Origin: Brevundimonas sp. EYE_349
GTDB lineage: Bacteria; Pseudomonadota; Alphaproteobacteria; Caulobacterales; Caulobacteraceae
NCBI RefSeq assembly: GCF_023147505.1
Contig: NZ_JAHXPB010000011.1
Coordinates: 1 to 64,000 of the forward strand
DNA length: 64,000 nt
Reading direction: 5' to 3'
Position 1 is the first letter of the stretch. Every line of letters begins with the position of its first letter. Shown here one piece after another: positions 43,828-54,658 of the stretch. Below the pieces are notes generated by a model. The model worked only from the letters and a program-made list of their open reading frames with translations. It ran no database searches and was not told the DNA's origin. The translations under genes and the position numbers were made by a program.

Positions 43828-44985
43828 ATGTCCGAAGTCGCAGCCGCTCCTGGCGTGAAGCCGAAGAAGTCCGTCGCCCTGTCCGGCGTCCTGGCGGGCA
43901 ACACCGCCCTGTGCACCGTCGGCCGCTCGGGCAACGACCTGCATTATCGGGGCTATGACATTCTGGACTTCGCAGAGACCAGCGAGTTCGAGGAAATCGC
44001 GCACCTGCTGATCCACGGCGCCTTGCCGACCGCCGCTCAGCTCAAGGCCTACAAGGCCAAGCTCAAGGCCCTGCGCGGCCTGCCCGCCGCCGTGAAGTCG
44101 GCGTTGGAGACGGTTCCGGCGGCGGCCCACCCGATGGACGTGATGCGGACCGGCGTTTCGGCCCTGGGCTGCGCCCTGCCGGAGGCGCACGATCACAACC
44201 ACCCCGGCGCGCGCGACATCGCCGACCGGCTGATCGCCTCCTTGGGGTCGATGCTGCTCTACTGGCACCACTTCAGCCAGAACGGCCGCCGCATCGAGGT
44301 GGAGACCGACGACGATTCCATCGGCGGCCATTTCCTGCATCTTCTGCATGGTACGGCGCCGTCCGACAGCTGGGTGCGGGCCATGCACACCTCGCTGATC
44401 CTGTACGCCGAGCATGAGTTCAACGCCTCGACCTTCACCGCCCGCGTCATCGCCGGGACCGGCTCGGACATGTTCTCGGCCATCGCCGGGGCCATCGGCG
44501 CCCTGCGCGGTCCCAAGCACGGCGGAGCCAATGAAGTCGCCTTCGAAATCCAGAAGCGCTACGCCGACGCCAACGAGGCCGAGGCCGACATTCGCCGTCG
44601 CATGGAGGCGAAAGAGGTCATCATCGGCTTCGGCCACCCGGTCTATACGATCAGCGACCCCCGCAATGTCGTCATCAAGCGTGTCGCCAAGACCCTGTCG
44701 GACGAGGCCGGTTCGACCCGGATGTACGACATCGCCGAACGCATCGAGAGCGTCATGATGGACGAGAAGAAGATGTTCCCGAACCTCGACTGGTTCTCGG
44801 CCGTCTCCTACCACATGATGGGCGTGCCGACGGCGATGTTCACGCCGCTGTTCGTCATCTCGCGCACCACGGGCTGGGCCGCCCATGTGATCGAGCAACG
44901 CACCGACAACAAGATCATCCGCCCCTCGGCCAACTATACCGGCCCGGAAAACCTCACGTTCGCGCCGCTGGCCGAACGCGCCTAA
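43828..44985 (+). CDS. prpC: 2-methylcitrate synthase
   Basis: This 385-residue citrate-synthase family enzyme joins propionyl-CoA and oxaloacetate. Motifs: [14 protein letters not shown] near the N-terminus, [44 protein letters not shown] with catalytic His, [13 protein letters not shown] with the second His, and [12 protein letters not shown] at the C-terminus. GAGGAAA precedes the ATG. It is followed by prpB after 27 bases, on the same transcript. Confidence 0.93.
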   Translation: MSEVAAAPGVKPKKSVALSGVLAGNTALCTVGRSGNDLHYRGYDILDFAETSEFEEIAHLLIHGALPTAAQLKAYKAKLKALRGLPAAVKSALETVPAAAHPMDVMRTGVSALGCALPEAHDHNHPGARDIADRLIASLGSMLLYWHHFSQNGRRIEVETDDDSIGGHFLHLLHGTAPSDSWVRAMHTSLILYAEHEFNASTFTARVIAGTGSDMFSAIAGAIGALRGPKHGGANEVAFEIQKRYADANEAEADIRRRMEAKEVIIGFGHPVYTISDPRNVVIKRVAKTLSDEAGSTRMYDIAERIESVMMDEKKMFPNLDWFSAVSYHMMGVPTAMFTPLFVISRTTGWAAHVIEQRTDNKIIRPSANYTGPENLTFAPLAERA

Positions 44986-45012
44986 GACCGCCTGAAAGCC
45001 TACGGAGTCTCC

Positions 45013-45936
45013 ATGCCCTATCTTGTCGCCGCCGACCTGCCGACCGAATCCGCCGGCAAGCGTTTCCGCGCCGCCCTGGCCCGCGAGGGAATCTGGCAGT
45101 TGCCCGGCGCCCACAACGGTCAGGCGGCCATCCAGGCCAGGAACGCCGGCTTCGACGGGGTCTATCTGTCGGGCGCGGCGATGACGGCCTCCATGGGCCT
45201 GCCGGATCTGGGCATCATCACGGTGGACGAAGTCGCCTTCTTCATCCGCCAGATCGCCCGCGCGTCCGGCCTTCCCCTGCTGGTGGACGGCGACACCGGC
45301 TATGGGGAGGCGCTGAACGTCATGCACATGGTGCGGACGTTCGAGGAGGCGGGCGCCGGCGCCGTACACCTGGAAGACCAGATCCTGCCCAAGAAGTGCG
45401 GCCACCTGAACGGCAAGGCCCTGGTCCCGGCCCTCGACATGGCCGCCAAGGTCGCCGCCGCCAAGAAGGCCAGCCGCGACATCGTCATCATGGCCCGCAC
45501 CGACGCGGCCGGCGTGGAAGGTTTCGACGCCGCCGTCGACCGCGCCAAGATGTATGTCGACGCCGGCGCCGACTGCATCTTCCCCGAAGCGCTCAACACC
45601 CGCGAGATGTTCGAGAAGTTCGCCAAGGCCATGCCCGGCGTCCCCCTGCTGGCCAATATGACCGAGTTCGGCAAGACGCCCTTCTACACGGCCGCCGAGT
45701 TCGAGCAGATGGGCTACAAGATGGTGATCTGGCCCGTGTCGTCCCTGCGCGTCGCCAACAAAGCGCAGTCGGAACTGTACGCCTCGATCAAGGCCAATGG
45801 CGGGACGCACAAATATGTGGACCGCATGCAGACCCGCCAAGAACTGTACGACACCATCGGCCTGCACACCTTCGAGGAACTGGACGCCTCGATCATCAAG
45901 ACCATCGTGCCCCAAGGCATGCCGCAGGAAGACTGA
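45013..45936 (+). CDS. prpB: 2-methylisocitrate lyase
   Basis: This 307-residue enzyme cleaves 2-methylisocitrate to pyruvate and succinate. It shows GAHNGQAAIQARNAGFDGVYLSGAAM at the N-terminus, LLVDGDTGYGEALNVMHMVRTFEEAGAGAVHLEDQILPKKCGHLNGK (catalytic KKCGH loop with Cys), DIVIMARTDA and CIFPEAL. The ribosome site GGAG is 6 bases before the ATG. It is the last gene of the plus-strand prp operon; a possible hairpin lies at 45982-46029. Confidence 0.93.
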   Translation: MPYLVAADLPTESAGKRFRAALAREGIWQLPGAHNGQAAIQARNAGFDGVYLSGAAMTASMGLPDLGIITVDEVAFFIRQIARASGLPLLVDGDTGYGEALNVMHMVRTFEEAGAGAVHLEDQILPKKCGHLNGKALVPALDMAAKVAAAKKASRDIVIMARTDAAGVEGFDAAVDRAKMYVDAGADCIFPEALNTREMFEKFAKAMPGVPLLANMTEFGKTPFYTAAEFEQMGYKMVIWPVSSLRVANKAQSELYASIKANGGTHKYVDRMQTRQELYDTIGLHTFEELDASIIKTIVPQGMPQED

Positions 45937-45981
45937 TCCGCCGAAGCGCCGCGCTCGGCGTGCGTCAGTCTTCTTTGGCAA

Positions 45982-46029
45982 GGACGGCCTGAAGGCCCTT
46001 TGGTCTTCCGGGCCGGGCGGAAGCCGTCC
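45982..46029 (+). terminator. Possible long hairpin after prpB
   Basis: GGACGGC (45982-45988) and GCCGTCC (46023-46029) pair perfectly, with inner GGCCC (45994-45998)/GGGCC (46010-46014). A short CTTTC follows. It lies between convergent prpB and kdpE and could serve both. The stretch 45937-46112 otherwise shows no gene. Confidence 0.4.
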
Positions 46030-46112
46030 CTTTCAAAGCCCATCGACTTCGTGCCTGGCGATCAGCTGCGCTACTTCGCTCAGCGACTGACCTACACGTC
46101 GGCCGATGCCGC

Positions 46113-46802
46113 TTAGACGACCAGCCGATAGCCGATGCCGGGCTCGGTCACGAGCATGACTGGCTGGGCCGGGTCCGCCTCCAGCTTTTGCCGAAGCTGA
46201 CCGACGACGACGCGCAGATACTGGACGTCGTCGGCATGGCCGGCGCCCCATATGGTCTTCAGCAGATCGACGTGACCCAGCACCTTGCCGGCGTTGCGGG
46301 CCAGAAAGGCCAGGACCTCGTATTCCTTGGGGCGCAGCTTCACCCGCTCGCCCGCGCGGGAGACGATGCGACGGTCCAGGTCGATCACCATATCGCCCGC
46401 CGTGACCACGCCGCCCACGATCGGCGTCAGCGCGCCCTGGCGCAGACCCGCGCGGATGCGGGCCAGCAGTTCGCCCACGCCGAACGGCTTTTCGACATAG
46501 TCGTTGGCGCCCAGGTCCAGGGCCGTGATCTTCTCGGCCTCGCGGTCACGGGCGGACAAGACGATGATCGGTCCCGGATAGAACGCACGCGCGCGGGTCA
46601 GCACATCCTTGCCGTCCATATCGGGCAGTCCCAGATCCAGAACCACCGCGTCGGGGCTCCACAGGGCGATGGCGCGCAGGCCCTCCTGACCGCTGTCGGC
46701 GCGGCGGGGCTCATAGCCGGCGGCGTCCAGCGCGGGCGCCAGGAAACGATGGATCTGGGGTTCGTCGTCAATGACCAGAACCTGGGGGCGAACGGCGGAC
46801 AT
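46113..46802 (-). CDS. kdpE: Response regulator KdpE
   Basis: This 229-residue OmpR-type regulator has an N-terminal receiver (VLVIDDEPQIHRFL, phospho-acceptor Asp56 in VVLDLGLPDMDG, switch Lys in YVEKPFGVGELLARI). A C-terminal winged helix follows (LRPKEYEVLAFLARNAGKVLGHVDLLKTIWG). Once phosphorylated by KdpD it activates kdpFABC. The ATG overlaps the kdpD stop (TGATG). It ends the long kdp run; the gap to prpB is convergent. Confidence 0.93.
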   Translation of the reverse strand: MSAVRPQVLVIDDEPQIHRFLAPALDAAGYEPRRADSGQEGLRAIALWSPDAVVLDLGLPDMDGKDVLTRARAFYPGPIIVLSARDREAEKITALDLGANDYVEKPFGVGELLARIRAGLRQGALTPIVGGVVTAGDMVIDLDRRIVSRAGERVKLRPKEYEVLAFLARNAGKVLGHVDLLKTIWGAGHADDVQYLRVVVGQLRQKLEADPAQPVMLVTEPGIGYRLVV

Positions 46803-49486
46803 CAGAGCAGATCCGGGTGGGTGGCGATGGATTTGGGCAGGCGAATCAGGATGCGGGCGCCGCGTTTGCCGGCGGCGTCGTCCTGGATCGGGCTGGCGGC
46901 GGCGATGCGGCCGCGCATGGCTTCGACGAAGCCCTTGGCGATGGCCAGACCCAGTCCCGCTCCTTTTGCGCGGTCGGTGGATTCCTCCATGCGGCGGAAC
47001 TTGTCGAACACCCGTTCCAGCTCGGCGGTCGGGATGCCGCGCCCCTGATCCTCGATGGAGATGACGACGGCGCCGCGATCCTCATAGGCCGCTAGTTCGA
47101 TGCTCGTGTCGTCGGTACTGTAGGCGATGGCGTTCTCAAGAATATTGACCACCGCCTGTTCCAGCAGGCCGGGATCAGCCTCGACCAGACTGAGCTGCGC
47201 CGGGAAGTCGCGCGCGACCCTGCGCCGGCCCAGACGGCGCGACACCCGCTCGGCGGCCGCATTCAGGATGTCGCGCACATCGGTCCAGTCGGTGCGGACG
47301 TTCAGCCCCCCGCCCTCCAGCCGGGTCATGTCCAGCAGATCCCCGACATAGCGCGACAGGCGTTCGGCCTCTTCGCGGATGCTGAGCAGCAGGTCGTCGC
47401 GGACCTCGGGCTTCAGAGTCGCGCCATAGTCGATCAGGGTCGTCGCCGAGCCCAGGATGGTGGACAGGGGGGTGCGCAGATCGTGGCTGACCGAGTTCAT
47501 CAGGGCGGCGCGGAAACGATCGGCGCGGCGCAGGGTCTCGGTCTCCAGCGCCTGACCGGCCAGATCGGCCCGCTCCAGCGCCACGGCGCCCTGGTCCAGC
47601 AGGGCCATGGCCAGACGTTCCTCGTCCGAGCCCGCCGCCACGGCGGACGCATCTATGCCGGCGACGCCCGCCCGGGCGCGCACGCCCTGAAGAGGCTGAA
47701 ACCGCCAACAGGTCTGCGGCAGGGTGCCGGTGCCGTGGCCCGCGACCTCGCCGTGGGTCCAGGCCCAGCGGGCGGCGGCCATGGCGTCGGGGGCCAGGGT
47801 CACGCCCTCAGGGCTGGCGCCGGTCAGAACGATGTCCTCGCCGTCGGGCAGAAGGACGACGGCGCCCGCGCCGGCGGCGGCCGAGGCCTGTTCGGCCAGG
47901 CTGCGGGCCGTGGCGGCGCGATCCCGGCCGGCCGACAGGGCTTGGCTGGCGGCCAGCAGCGCCGAAACGGCGGCGGCGCGACGCTGGGCCGCCCGCGCCT
48001 GTTCGCGCACGCGCCCCGCCAAGGCGCCCGTCCCCAGGGCCACGCCCCAGAACAGGATAAGGGTCAGGACGTCCGTCGGCGACCCGATCAGGAAGCTGTA
48101 GCGCGGCTGGAGGAACAGGAAGTTATAGGTCAGAAAGGCCAGGGTCGCCGCCGCCAGAGCGGGCCTGAGCCCGTTCAGCACCCCCGCCGCCACCACCGCC
48201 GCCAGATAGATCACGCCCAGATCGACCCGCTCGAACCGGGCGTCCAGCAAGAGGGCCGCCCCTGTCGCCGCCAGGACGAAGGCCCCGCCGACCGGATAGC
48301 CGCGCCAGTCCAGCGCCGCCCGGACACCCGACCGTGTCGCCGGTTCGGGCGCGGTCAGGTCGCCCTCTGTCACGACGTGGACGGCGACCCCTTGCGCCTT
48401 GCGCAGCAGTTCGGTCGCCAGCGCCCGGCCGGTCCATTCGCTGAACCGCCCGCCGCGCGTTTTGCCGATGACGATCTGGGTGACGTTGTTGCGATGGGCG
48501 TGATCCAGCACGGCGCGCACCACATCGTCGCCGCTGATGGTCACGGGCCGCCCGCCCAGTTGCTCCGCCAGCTTGAAGGCCTCAGACAGCCGCCCCGCCG
48601 ACCGGGCGTCGGCGCGCGATCCGCTGGGTCGTTCGACGTGGGCCACGGACCAGGGGGCGTCCATCATCATGTCCGACATCCGCCGCCCGGTCCGCACCAG
48701 GGAAGCGGTCATGGCGTCCCCGCCGACCAGCACCAGAATGCGCTCGTTCGCCGCCCACGGCCCCGACACGCCCCGCTCGCGCAGATGCGAAAGCAGTTGG
48801 TCGTCCACTGTCTGGGCCGCCCGGCGCAGAGCCAGTTCGCGCAGGGCCGTCAGGTTCTCGATCCTGAAGAAGTTCTCCGACGCCACGCGCGCCGTCTCAG
48901 GCACATAGACCTTGCCCTCGGCCAGGCGCGCCCGCAGATCCTCAGGCGTGATGTCGATGAACTCGATGTCGTCGGCTCCGGTGAGGACGCTGTCGGGCAC
49001 GGCCTCGCGCTGGCGAACGCCGGTGATGCGCAGGATGACGTCGGACAGGCTTTCCAGATGCTGGATGTTCAGCGTCGTCCAGACGTCGATCCCAGCGTCG
49101 CGCAGTTCCTCCACGTCCTGCCACCGCTTGGGATGGCGCGAACCGGGCGCGTTGGAATGGGCGTATTCGTCGACCAGCAGCAGTTCGGGCCGCCGCGCGA
49201 GAGCGCCGTCCAGATCGAACTCCATCAGGGCGCGGTCGCGGTGTTCGATGGGTGCGCGCGGCATGACGTCCAGCCCGCGCAGCAGGCTCATCGTCTCCTT
49301 GCGGCCGTGGGTCTCGACCACGCCGACCACGACATCCAGCCCCTCGGCCTTTCGCCGGCGCGCGGCGCGCAGCATCTCGTAGGTCTTGCCCACGCCGGGC
49401 GACATGCCAAGAAAGACCTTCAGCCGCCCGCGCTTGCGGCGCGGAACGGCTGAATTAGCGGAGGTTGCCGGCGCCGTTTGGGGCAA
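46802..49486 (-). CDS. kdpD: Sensor histidine kinase KdpD
   Basis: This 894-residue protein has the same length as E. coli KdpD. The N-terminal KdpD domain has Walker A GMSPGVGKTYEML (about 28-40) and a Walker B-like LLLVDEYAHSNAPG. A USP-like segment (RILVLVGGDAMTASLVRTGRRM) and four transmembrane helices follow. The kinase core carries the phospho-His motif SVSHDLRTPLS and an ATPase domain (NILENAIAYSTDDT, DQGRGIP, GAGLGLAIAKGFVEAMRGRI). It senses low K+ or turgor and phosphorylates KdpE. The TTG start at 49486 immediately follows the kdpC stop and has GGAGGG five bases upstream. Confidence 0.93.
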   Translation of the reverse strand: MPQTAPATSANSAVPRRKRGRLKVFLGMSPGVGKTYEMLRAARRRKAEGLDVVVGVVETHGRKETMSLLRGLDVMPRAPIEHRDRALMEFDLDGALARRPELLLVDEYAHSNAPGSRHPKRWQDVEELRDAGIDVWTTLNIQHLESLSDVILRITGVRQREAVPDSVLTGADDIEFIDITPEDLRARLAEGKVYVPETARVASENFFRIENLTALRELALRRAAQTVDDQLLSHLRERGVSGPWAANERILVLVGGDAMTASLVRTGRRMSDMMMDAPWSVAHVERPSGSRADARSAGRLSEAFKLAEQLGGRPVTISGDDVVRAVLDHAHRNNVTQIVIGKTRGGRFSEWTGRALATELLRKAQGVAVHVVTEGDLTAPEPATRSGVRAALDWRGYPVGGAFVLAATGAALLLDARFERVDLGVIYLAAVVAAGVLNGLRPALAAATLAFLTYNFLFLQPRYSFLIGSPTDVLTLILFWGVALGTGALAGRVREQARAAQRRAAAVSALLAASQALSAGRDRAATARSLAEQASAAAGAGAVVLLPDGEDIVLTGASPEGVTLAPDAMAAARWAWTHGEVAGHGTGTLPQTCWRFQPLQGVRARAGVAGIDASAVAAGSDEERLAMALLDQGAVALERADLAGQALETETLRRADRFRAALMNSVSHDLRTPLSTILGSATTLIDYGATLKPEVRDDLLLSIREEAERLSRYVGDLLDMTRLEGGGLNVRTDWTDVRDILNAAAERVSRRLGRRRVARDFPAQLSLVEADPGLLEQAVVNILENAIAYSTDDTSIELAAYEDRGAVVISIEDQGRGIPTAELERVFDKFRRMEESTDRAKGAGLGLAIAKGFVEAMRGRIAAASPIQDDAAGKRGARILIRLPKSIATHPDLL

Positions 49487-50065
49487 TCAGCCCTCCGCGC
49501 CGAAGCGGGCGTCCAGCGCGCGGTTGGTCATCAGGACATTAACATGCGGCTGGCCGATGAAGCCCAAGAAGGCCCCCTCGATGTGCGCCTCGATGATGCT
49601 CTGGACCTGCTGCACGGGAACGCCTCTGGCGCGGGCGATCCGCGCGGCCTGAAGCCGAGCGTAGGCCGCAGACACGTCGGGGTCGAGACCGGAACCCGAG
49701 GTCGTCACCGCATCGGCGGGGATGATCCCCGGACCGTCCTCGGCGCGGATAGCCCTGGCGCTTTCGGCGACGCGGGCGGCCAGGTCCGGGTTCAACGGCC
49801 CCAGGTTCGAGCCGGACGAGGCGGCGGCGTCATAGCCCTTGCCCGCCGCCGAGGGCCGCGGGTGCAGATAGGTCGCGCCCGCAAACGGCTGACCGATCAG
49901 GGCGGAACCCACGACCTGGCCTGCGGCGTCTCGGACAAGGCTGCCTTCGGCCTGATCGGGGAAGACCGCCAGCGCGATCCCGGTGACGGCCAGCGGATAG
50001 GCCAGGCCCAGCAGCAGGGTGAACAGGCCTATCATGACGACGGCCGGACGAAGTTGATTGACCAT
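49487..50065 (-). CDS. kdpC: K+-transporting ATPase subunit KdpC
   Basis: This 192-residue protein has one N-terminal helix (LRPAVVMIGLFTLLLGLAYPLAVTGIALA) and a periplasmic domain with SALIGQPFAGATYLHPRPSAAG, YDAAASSGSNLGPLNPDL and IPADAVTTSGSGLDPDVS, all family hallmarks. It assembles KdpA and KdpB. It ends directly before kdpD. It starts just after the porin gene at 50076-50822, which separates it from kdpB, an unusual arrangement. Confidence 0.93.
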   Translation of the reverse strand: MVNQLRPAVVMIGLFTLLLGLAYPLAVTGIALAVFPDQAEGSLVRDAAGQVVGSALIGQPFAGATYLHPRPSAAGKGYDAAASSGSNLGPLNPDLAARVAESARAIRAEDGPGIIPADAVTTSGSGLDPDVSAAYARLQAARIARARGVPVQQVQSIIEAHIEGAFLGFIGQPHVNVLMTNRALDARFGAEG

Positions 50066-50075
50066 GATCGTCGCC

Positions 50076-50822
50076 TCAGAAGGCGGCTTTCAGCGTGGCT
50101 GCGGCGCGCGCGCCGTAGCCGTCGCCGAAGCCGTGCTGGTCGGTGTCGTGATAGCGCACGTCCAGCGCCAGATTGGGGGTCAGCTGATAGGCCGCGCCCA
50201 GGTTCCACGTCGTATAGTCCAGGTCCGAAGACACCCACTGACGCCCGACCGCGCCAGAGATCGTCCACTTGTCGGCGGGGCGGACGGCGCCGTTGATCTC
50301 GGCATAGGTCGCCTGATCCTCGGCCGCGCCGAAGAAGTCCGGCGAATAATAGACGGCGGCGCCCAGGGTTGCGGGACCGACGGCACGCGATGCGGCGGCT
50401 TTCAGTTCGACGTAGTCATAGTCCGCGCCCTCCGGCTGGCCGGGGTAGAGATAGCCGACCAGGCCGAAGTCGAGCGCATAGCCGGCGACTTCGGGTCGAT
50501 AGCCGGCGTAGAGATCGACCTCGGCGTCCGTGCTGTCGCCGAAATCGACATTGGAGGCCCAGGCGCCGGCGTAGAATCCATTGTTCGTCAGATCGACGCC
50601 CGCCGATATCGCGGGTCTCTCCCGGGTCTGGCTGACGCCGCGAAAGACATAGTCGGAGGCCAGGGCGATATTGGCCGAGACCTTAGAAGCCGACAGTGTT
50701 GGAGCGGAGCCGTCCTGCGCCCTGGCTTGGCTGCACAGACCAAGGCCTGAAAGGCCCAGGATGCAGGCGGCGGCGAACCAGGCGTCGTTGCGGCCCGAGG
50801 CTCTGAAGAGGGGTTTACGCAT
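50076..50822 (-). CDS. TorF-family porin-like outer-membrane protein inside the kdp operon
   Basis: This 248-residue protein has a signal peptide (WFAAACILGLSGLGLCSQARA). A beta-barrel domain of the TIGR02001/Gcw_chp (TorF) family follows (VSANIALASDYVFRGVSQTRERPAISAGVDLTNNGFYAGAWASNVDFG...EVDLYAGYRPEVAGYALDFGLVGYLYPG, ending in Phe). It is presumably an outer-membrane channel. Its place between kdpB and kdpC suggests co-expression with K+ uptake, perhaps letting K+ through the outer membrane at low K+. The ATG at 50822 has AAGGA seven bases upstream; an ATG at 50846 overlaps the kdpB stop and would add eight residues. Confidence 0.8.
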   Translation of the reverse strand: MRKPLFRASGRNDAWFAAACILGLSGLGLCSQARAQDGSAPTLSASKVSANIALASDYVFRGVSQTRERPAISAGVDLTNNGFYAGAWASNVDFGDSTDAEVDLYAGYRPEVAGYALDFGLVGYLYPGQPEGADYDYVELKAAASRAVGPATLGAAVYYSPDFFGAAEDQATYAEINGAVRPADKWTISGAVGRQWVSSDLDYTTWNLGAAYQLTPNLALDVRYHDTDQHGFGDGYGARAAATLKAAF

Positions 50823-50845
50823 GAAGATGTCCTTGGAAACACGCA

Positions 50846-52912
50846 TCAGGCCAGGCCAAGCGCGGAAATGAGAAGGTCGATCAGCTTGATGCCGACGAAG
50901 GGCGCGATCAGTCCGCCCAGGCCGTAGATCAGCAGGTTGCGACCCAACAGGGCGCCGGCGCCGATGGCCCGGTATCTGACCCCCTTCAAAGCCAGAGGGA
51001 TCAGGGCGACGATGACCAGGGCGTTGAAGATGACCGCCGACAGGATGGCGCTTTCGGGGCTGTGCAGCCGCATGATGTTCAGCGCGCCCAGCGACGGCAG
51101 GGCCACCACGAACATCGCCGGGATGATGGCGAAATATTTGGCCACGTCATTGGCCACCGAAAAGGTGGTCAGGGCGCCGCGCGTGATCAGCAGTTGCTTG
51201 CCGACCTCGACGATCTCGATGACCTTGGTCGGGTCGCTGTCGAGATCAACCATATTGCCAGCCTCGCGCGCGGCCTGGGCCCCGGTCTGCATGGCCACGC
51301 CGACATCGGCCTGAGCCAGGGCGGGGGCGTCATTGGCGCCGTCGCCGCACATGGCGACCAGACGGCCCTTGGCCTGTTCGGCCTTGATCAGCCGCATCTT
51401 GTCCTCGGGCGTGGCCTCCGCCAGGAAGTCGTCCACTCCGGCCTCCGAGGCGATGGCCGCCGCCGTGACCGGATTGTCGCCGGTGATCATCACGGTGCGC
51501 AGCCCCATCCGGCGCAGGTCGGCGAAACGGGCCTTCACCCCCGGCTTGACCACGTCCTTCAGGTGGATGACGCCGACCAGCATGCCGTTCTGAGTGACGG
51601 CCAGAGGCGTGCCGCCCGAACGGGCGATCCGGTCTACCGCCTGACGGAACTCGGCCGGGGCCGCGCCGTCGGTCAGGTCGAGATCCTTGAGCACGGCGTC
51701 GACCGCCCCCTTCCTCCAACTGTCCTCGCCGACATCCAGACCCGACTGACGGGTGACGGCGGTGAAGGGGATGGCGACGGCGCCGGCCGGCTGATCGACC
51801 GAGACGCCCGCATTGCGGCCCAGTTCGACGATGGAGCGGCCTTCCGGCGTCTCGTCGGCCAGGGACGCCATGACGGCGGCGGCCAGGGCGGCTTCGGGAC
51901 GGACGCCCGGAACCGGGATGACCTCGGTCGCCATGCGGTTGCCGAAGGTGATTGTGCCGGTCTTGTCGAGCAGCAGGGTGTCCACATCGCCTGCCGCCTC
52001 CACCGCACGGCCCGAGGTGGCCAGCACGTTCACCTTCAACAGCCGGTCCATCCCGGCGATGCCGACGGCGGACAGCAGCCCTCCGATCGTGGTCGGGATG
52101 AGGGTGATGAACAGGGCGCCCAAGACCATCGGGTCCAGATCGACGCCCGAGTACGCGCCCAGCCCAACCAGGGTCACGACCGCGATCAGGAAGATCAACG
52201 TCAGGCCGGCCAGCAGCACGGCCAGGGCCAGTTCGTTCGGCGTCTTCCGGCGATCCGCGCCCTCGACCATGGCGATCATGCGGTCCAGGAAGGTCGAGCC
52301 GGGCTTGGCGGTGATGCGCACCTTGATCCAGTCCGAGACGACGGTGGTGCCGCCGGTCACGGCCGAACGGTCGCCGCCGCTTTCGCGGATCACCGGGGCG
52401 CTTTCGCCGGTGATGGCGGCCTCGTTGACCGAGGCGACGCCCTCGATGATTTCGCCGTCAGAGGCGATCACGTCGCCGGCCTCGACCAGGATGATCGACC
52501 CGACTTCGAGTTCCGAGGCGTTGGTCGAGACCACCGTGCCGGTCGCGGGGTCGACGATCAGCTTGGCCTTGGTCGTGACGCGGGTGGCGCGCAAGGAATC
52601 GGCCGCCGCCTTGCCCCGCCCCTCGGCGACGCTCTCGGCGACATTGGCGAACAGGACCGTGGCCCACAGCCACAGGGCCAATTGCACCGCAAATCCGGCC
52701 GACTGTCCGCCCGCGACGGCCGCCGCCGCCGAGATCGTGGACAGCAGCGCCACGATCCAGGTGGTGAAGATGACCGGGTTCTTGATCAATTTGACGGGGT
52801 TCAGCTTGACCACCGCCTCGCCCACGGCGCGACCGATCATCGCCCCGGAGAGCCCGCCCGCGAGGGGCGACGCACGGCAGCCCTCGCGGGGATCGAGAGT
52901 GAGTTGTGTCAT
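50846..52912 (-). CDS. kdpB: K+-transporting ATPase subunit KdpB
   Basis: This 688-residue P-type ATPase has the phosphorylation motif [11 protein letters not shown], the actuator [13 protein letters not shown], the K+-path segment [20 protein letters not shown], the nucleotide-binding region and the hinge [19 protein letters not shown]. It drives K+ import through KdpA. It sits 18 bases after the kdpA stop. N-terminal residues ([15 protein letters not shown]) are slightly longer than usual. Confidence 0.95.
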   Translation of the reverse strand: MTQLTLDPREGCRASPLAGGLSGAMIGRAVGEAVVKLNPVKLIKNPVIFTTWIVALLSTISAAAAVAGGQSAGFAVQLALWLWATVLFANVAESVAEGRGKAAADSLRATRVTTKAKLIVDPATGTVVSTNASELEVGSIILVEAGDVIASDGEIIEGVASVNEAAITGESAPVIRESGGDRSAVTGGTTVVSDWIKVRITAKPGSTFLDRMIAMVEGADRRKTPNELALAVLLAGLTLIFLIAVVTLVGLGAYSGVDLDPMVLGALFITLIPTTIGGLLSAVGIAGMDRLLKVNVLATSGRAVEAAGDVDTLLLDKTGTITFGNRMATEVIPVPGVRPEAALAAAVMASLADETPEGRSIVELGRNAGVSVDQPAGAVAIPFTAVTRQSGLDVGEDSWRKGAVDAVLKDLDLTDGAAPAEFRQAVDRIARSGGTPLAVTQNGMLVGVIHLKDVVKPGVKARFADLRRMGLRTVMITGDNPVTAAAIASEAGVDDFLAEATPEDKMRLIKAEQAKGRLVAMCGDGANDAPALAQADVGVAMQTGAQAAREAGNMVDLDSDPTKVIEIVEVGKQLLITRGALTTFSVANDVAKYFAIIPAMFVVALPSLGALNIMRLHSPESAILSAVIFNALVIVALIPLALKGVRYRAIGAGALLGRNLLIYGLGGLIAPFVGIKLIDLLISALGLA

Positions 52913-52930
52913 GTCAGGATGTCCGAGGGA

Positions 52931-54640
52931 TCAGGCGCCGGCGACCGCCGCCAGCACCTGGAAGTGCTCGACGATCGGCCCCAGGGCGAGGGCGGGCAGG
53001 AACTGCAGTCCGCCCAGGATGAGGATCACGCCAATCAGCAAACCGATGAACAGGCTGTTGTCGGTGGGCAGGGCGCCGACGCTGGACGCCAGCTTCGGCT
53101 TGGCGACCAGGCTGCCGGCGATGGCCAGTACCGCGACGGCGGGAATGAACCGCCCAAACAGCATGGCCAGACCCAGGGTTGTATTCCACCAAGGCGTATT
53201 GGCGCTCAGGCCCGCAAAGGCCGACCCATTGTTCGCCGCCGCCGAAGTGTAGGCGTAAAGCATCTCCGACAGGCCGTGCGGTCCCTTGTTCAGCAGACCG
53301 GCGAGAGCGGTGGGGAAGACGGCCGCGATCGCCGTAAAGCCCAGTATGGCCAGCGGCAGGATCAGCACCGCGATCATGGCGAACTGGATTTCGCGCGCCT
53401 CGATCTTCTTGCCCAGATATTCGGGCGTGCGACCGACCATCAGACCAGCGACGAAGACCGCCAGCAGGGCCATGACCACCATGATGGCGATGCCCGAACC
53501 GACGCCGCCGGGCAGGATCTCGCCCAACTGCATCAGGAACATCTGCAGCGCCCCGCCCAGGGGCATGAAGCTGGCGTGCATGGCGTTGACCGAGCCGTTG
53601 GAGGCGCCGGTCGTCACGACGGACCAGACGGTCGAGGCGGGGGCGCCGAAGCGGACCTCCTTGCCCTCCATGTTCACCGAGGCGTCCACGTGGGCCGCGA
53701 CCAGGGACGGCGGCGGCTGGGTTTCGATGACGTACATCGCGGCCGAGGAGACGCTCAGCAGGATCAGCGCCGCTGTCGCCAGCGCCCTTATGTCGCGTCC
53801 CGCCAGCGCCGTGCGGCCAAAGGCGAAGAAGGCGGCCCAGCCCATGACGTTGATCGCCACGGCGGTCAGCAGATTGGTCATGGCGTTCGGGTTCTCGAAC
53901 GGATGGGCGCCATTGGTGTTGAAGACGCCGCCACCGTTAATGCCCAGTTGTTTGATCGCCACCTGGCTGGCCGCCGGGAACAGCGGCAGGGTCTGCGACC
54001 CGCCCTCGACCCCGACGACGTGGACACTGGCGGCCAGGCTCTGAACCACGCCCAGCCCCGCCAGGGCGACCGCCAGGATCAGCGCGGCGGGCAAGAGGAC
54101 ATAGAGAGTGGTCCGCGTCAGATCGGCCCAGAAGTTGCCGACCCCCTCGCCGCGATGGGCCACGAAGGCCCGCGCCAGGGCGGCGGCGATGGTCGCCCCG
54201 GTCGCGGCCGAGACGAAGTTCTGCACCGTCAGACCAACCATCTGCGTAAAGGTCGACATCGTCGCCTCCCCGCCATAGCTCTGCCAGTTGGTGTTGGTCA
54301 CGAAGCTGACGGCGGTGTTGAAGGCCAGGTGCGGCGAGACGCCCGCGAACCCCTGGGGGTTCATCGGCAGCACGCCCTGCAGCCGCAGGATCGCATACAG
54401 CAGCACAAAGCCCGCCAGGTTGAAGGCCAGCAGCGCCCCGGCATAGCCCAACCAGCCCTGGCTGCGTTTCGGATCGACGCCCGCCGCGCCATAGAAGACG
54501 GCCTCCACCGGCTTCAGCACCGGGTCCAGCCAGGTCCGCTCGCCGTTCCAGACACGCGACATGTAAACGCCGATGGGCCAGCCGAGCAGAACGGCCAGCC
54601 CGAGAGTCAGGGCGATCTCGCCCCATCCTTGAATGTTCAT
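52931..54640 (-). CDS. kdpA: K+-transporting ATPase subunit KdpA
   Basis: This 569-residue polytopic protein forms the K+ channel-like subunit. Selectivity-filter-like segments are visible: [61 protein letters not shown] and [18 protein letters not shown]. The start ATG at 54640 lies 18 bases after the kdpF stop. It belongs to the high-affinity K+ uptake operon. Confidence 0.95.
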   Translation of the reverse strand: MNIQGWGEIALTLGLAVLLGWPIGVYMSRVWNGERTWLDPVLKPVEAVFYGAAGVDPKRSQGWLGYAGALLAFNLAGFVLLYAILRLQGVLPMNPQGFAGVSPHLAFNTAVSFVTNTNWQSYGGEATMSTFTQMVGLTVQNFVSAATGATIAAALARAFVAHRGEGVGNFWADLTRTTLYVLLPAALILAVALAGLGVVQSLAASVHVVGVEGGSQTLPLFPAASQVAIKQLGINGGGVFNTNGAHPFENPNAMTNLLTAVAINVMGWAAFFAFGRTALAGRDIRALATAALILLSVSSAAMYVIETQPPPSLVAAHVDASVNMEGKEVRFGAPASTVWSVVTTGASNGSVNAMHASFMPLGGALQMFLMQLGEILPGGVGSGIAIMVVMALLAVFVAGLMVGRTPEYLGKKIEAREIQFAMIAVLILPLAILGFTAIAAVFPTALAGLLNKGPHGLSEMLYAYTSAAANNGSAFAGLSANTPWWNTTLGLAMLFGRFIPAVAVLAIAGSLVAKPKLASSVGALPTDNSLFIGLLIGVILILGGLQFLPALALGPIVEHFQVLAAVAGA

Positions 54641-54658
54641 GAGTTTCGTCCCGGTCCG

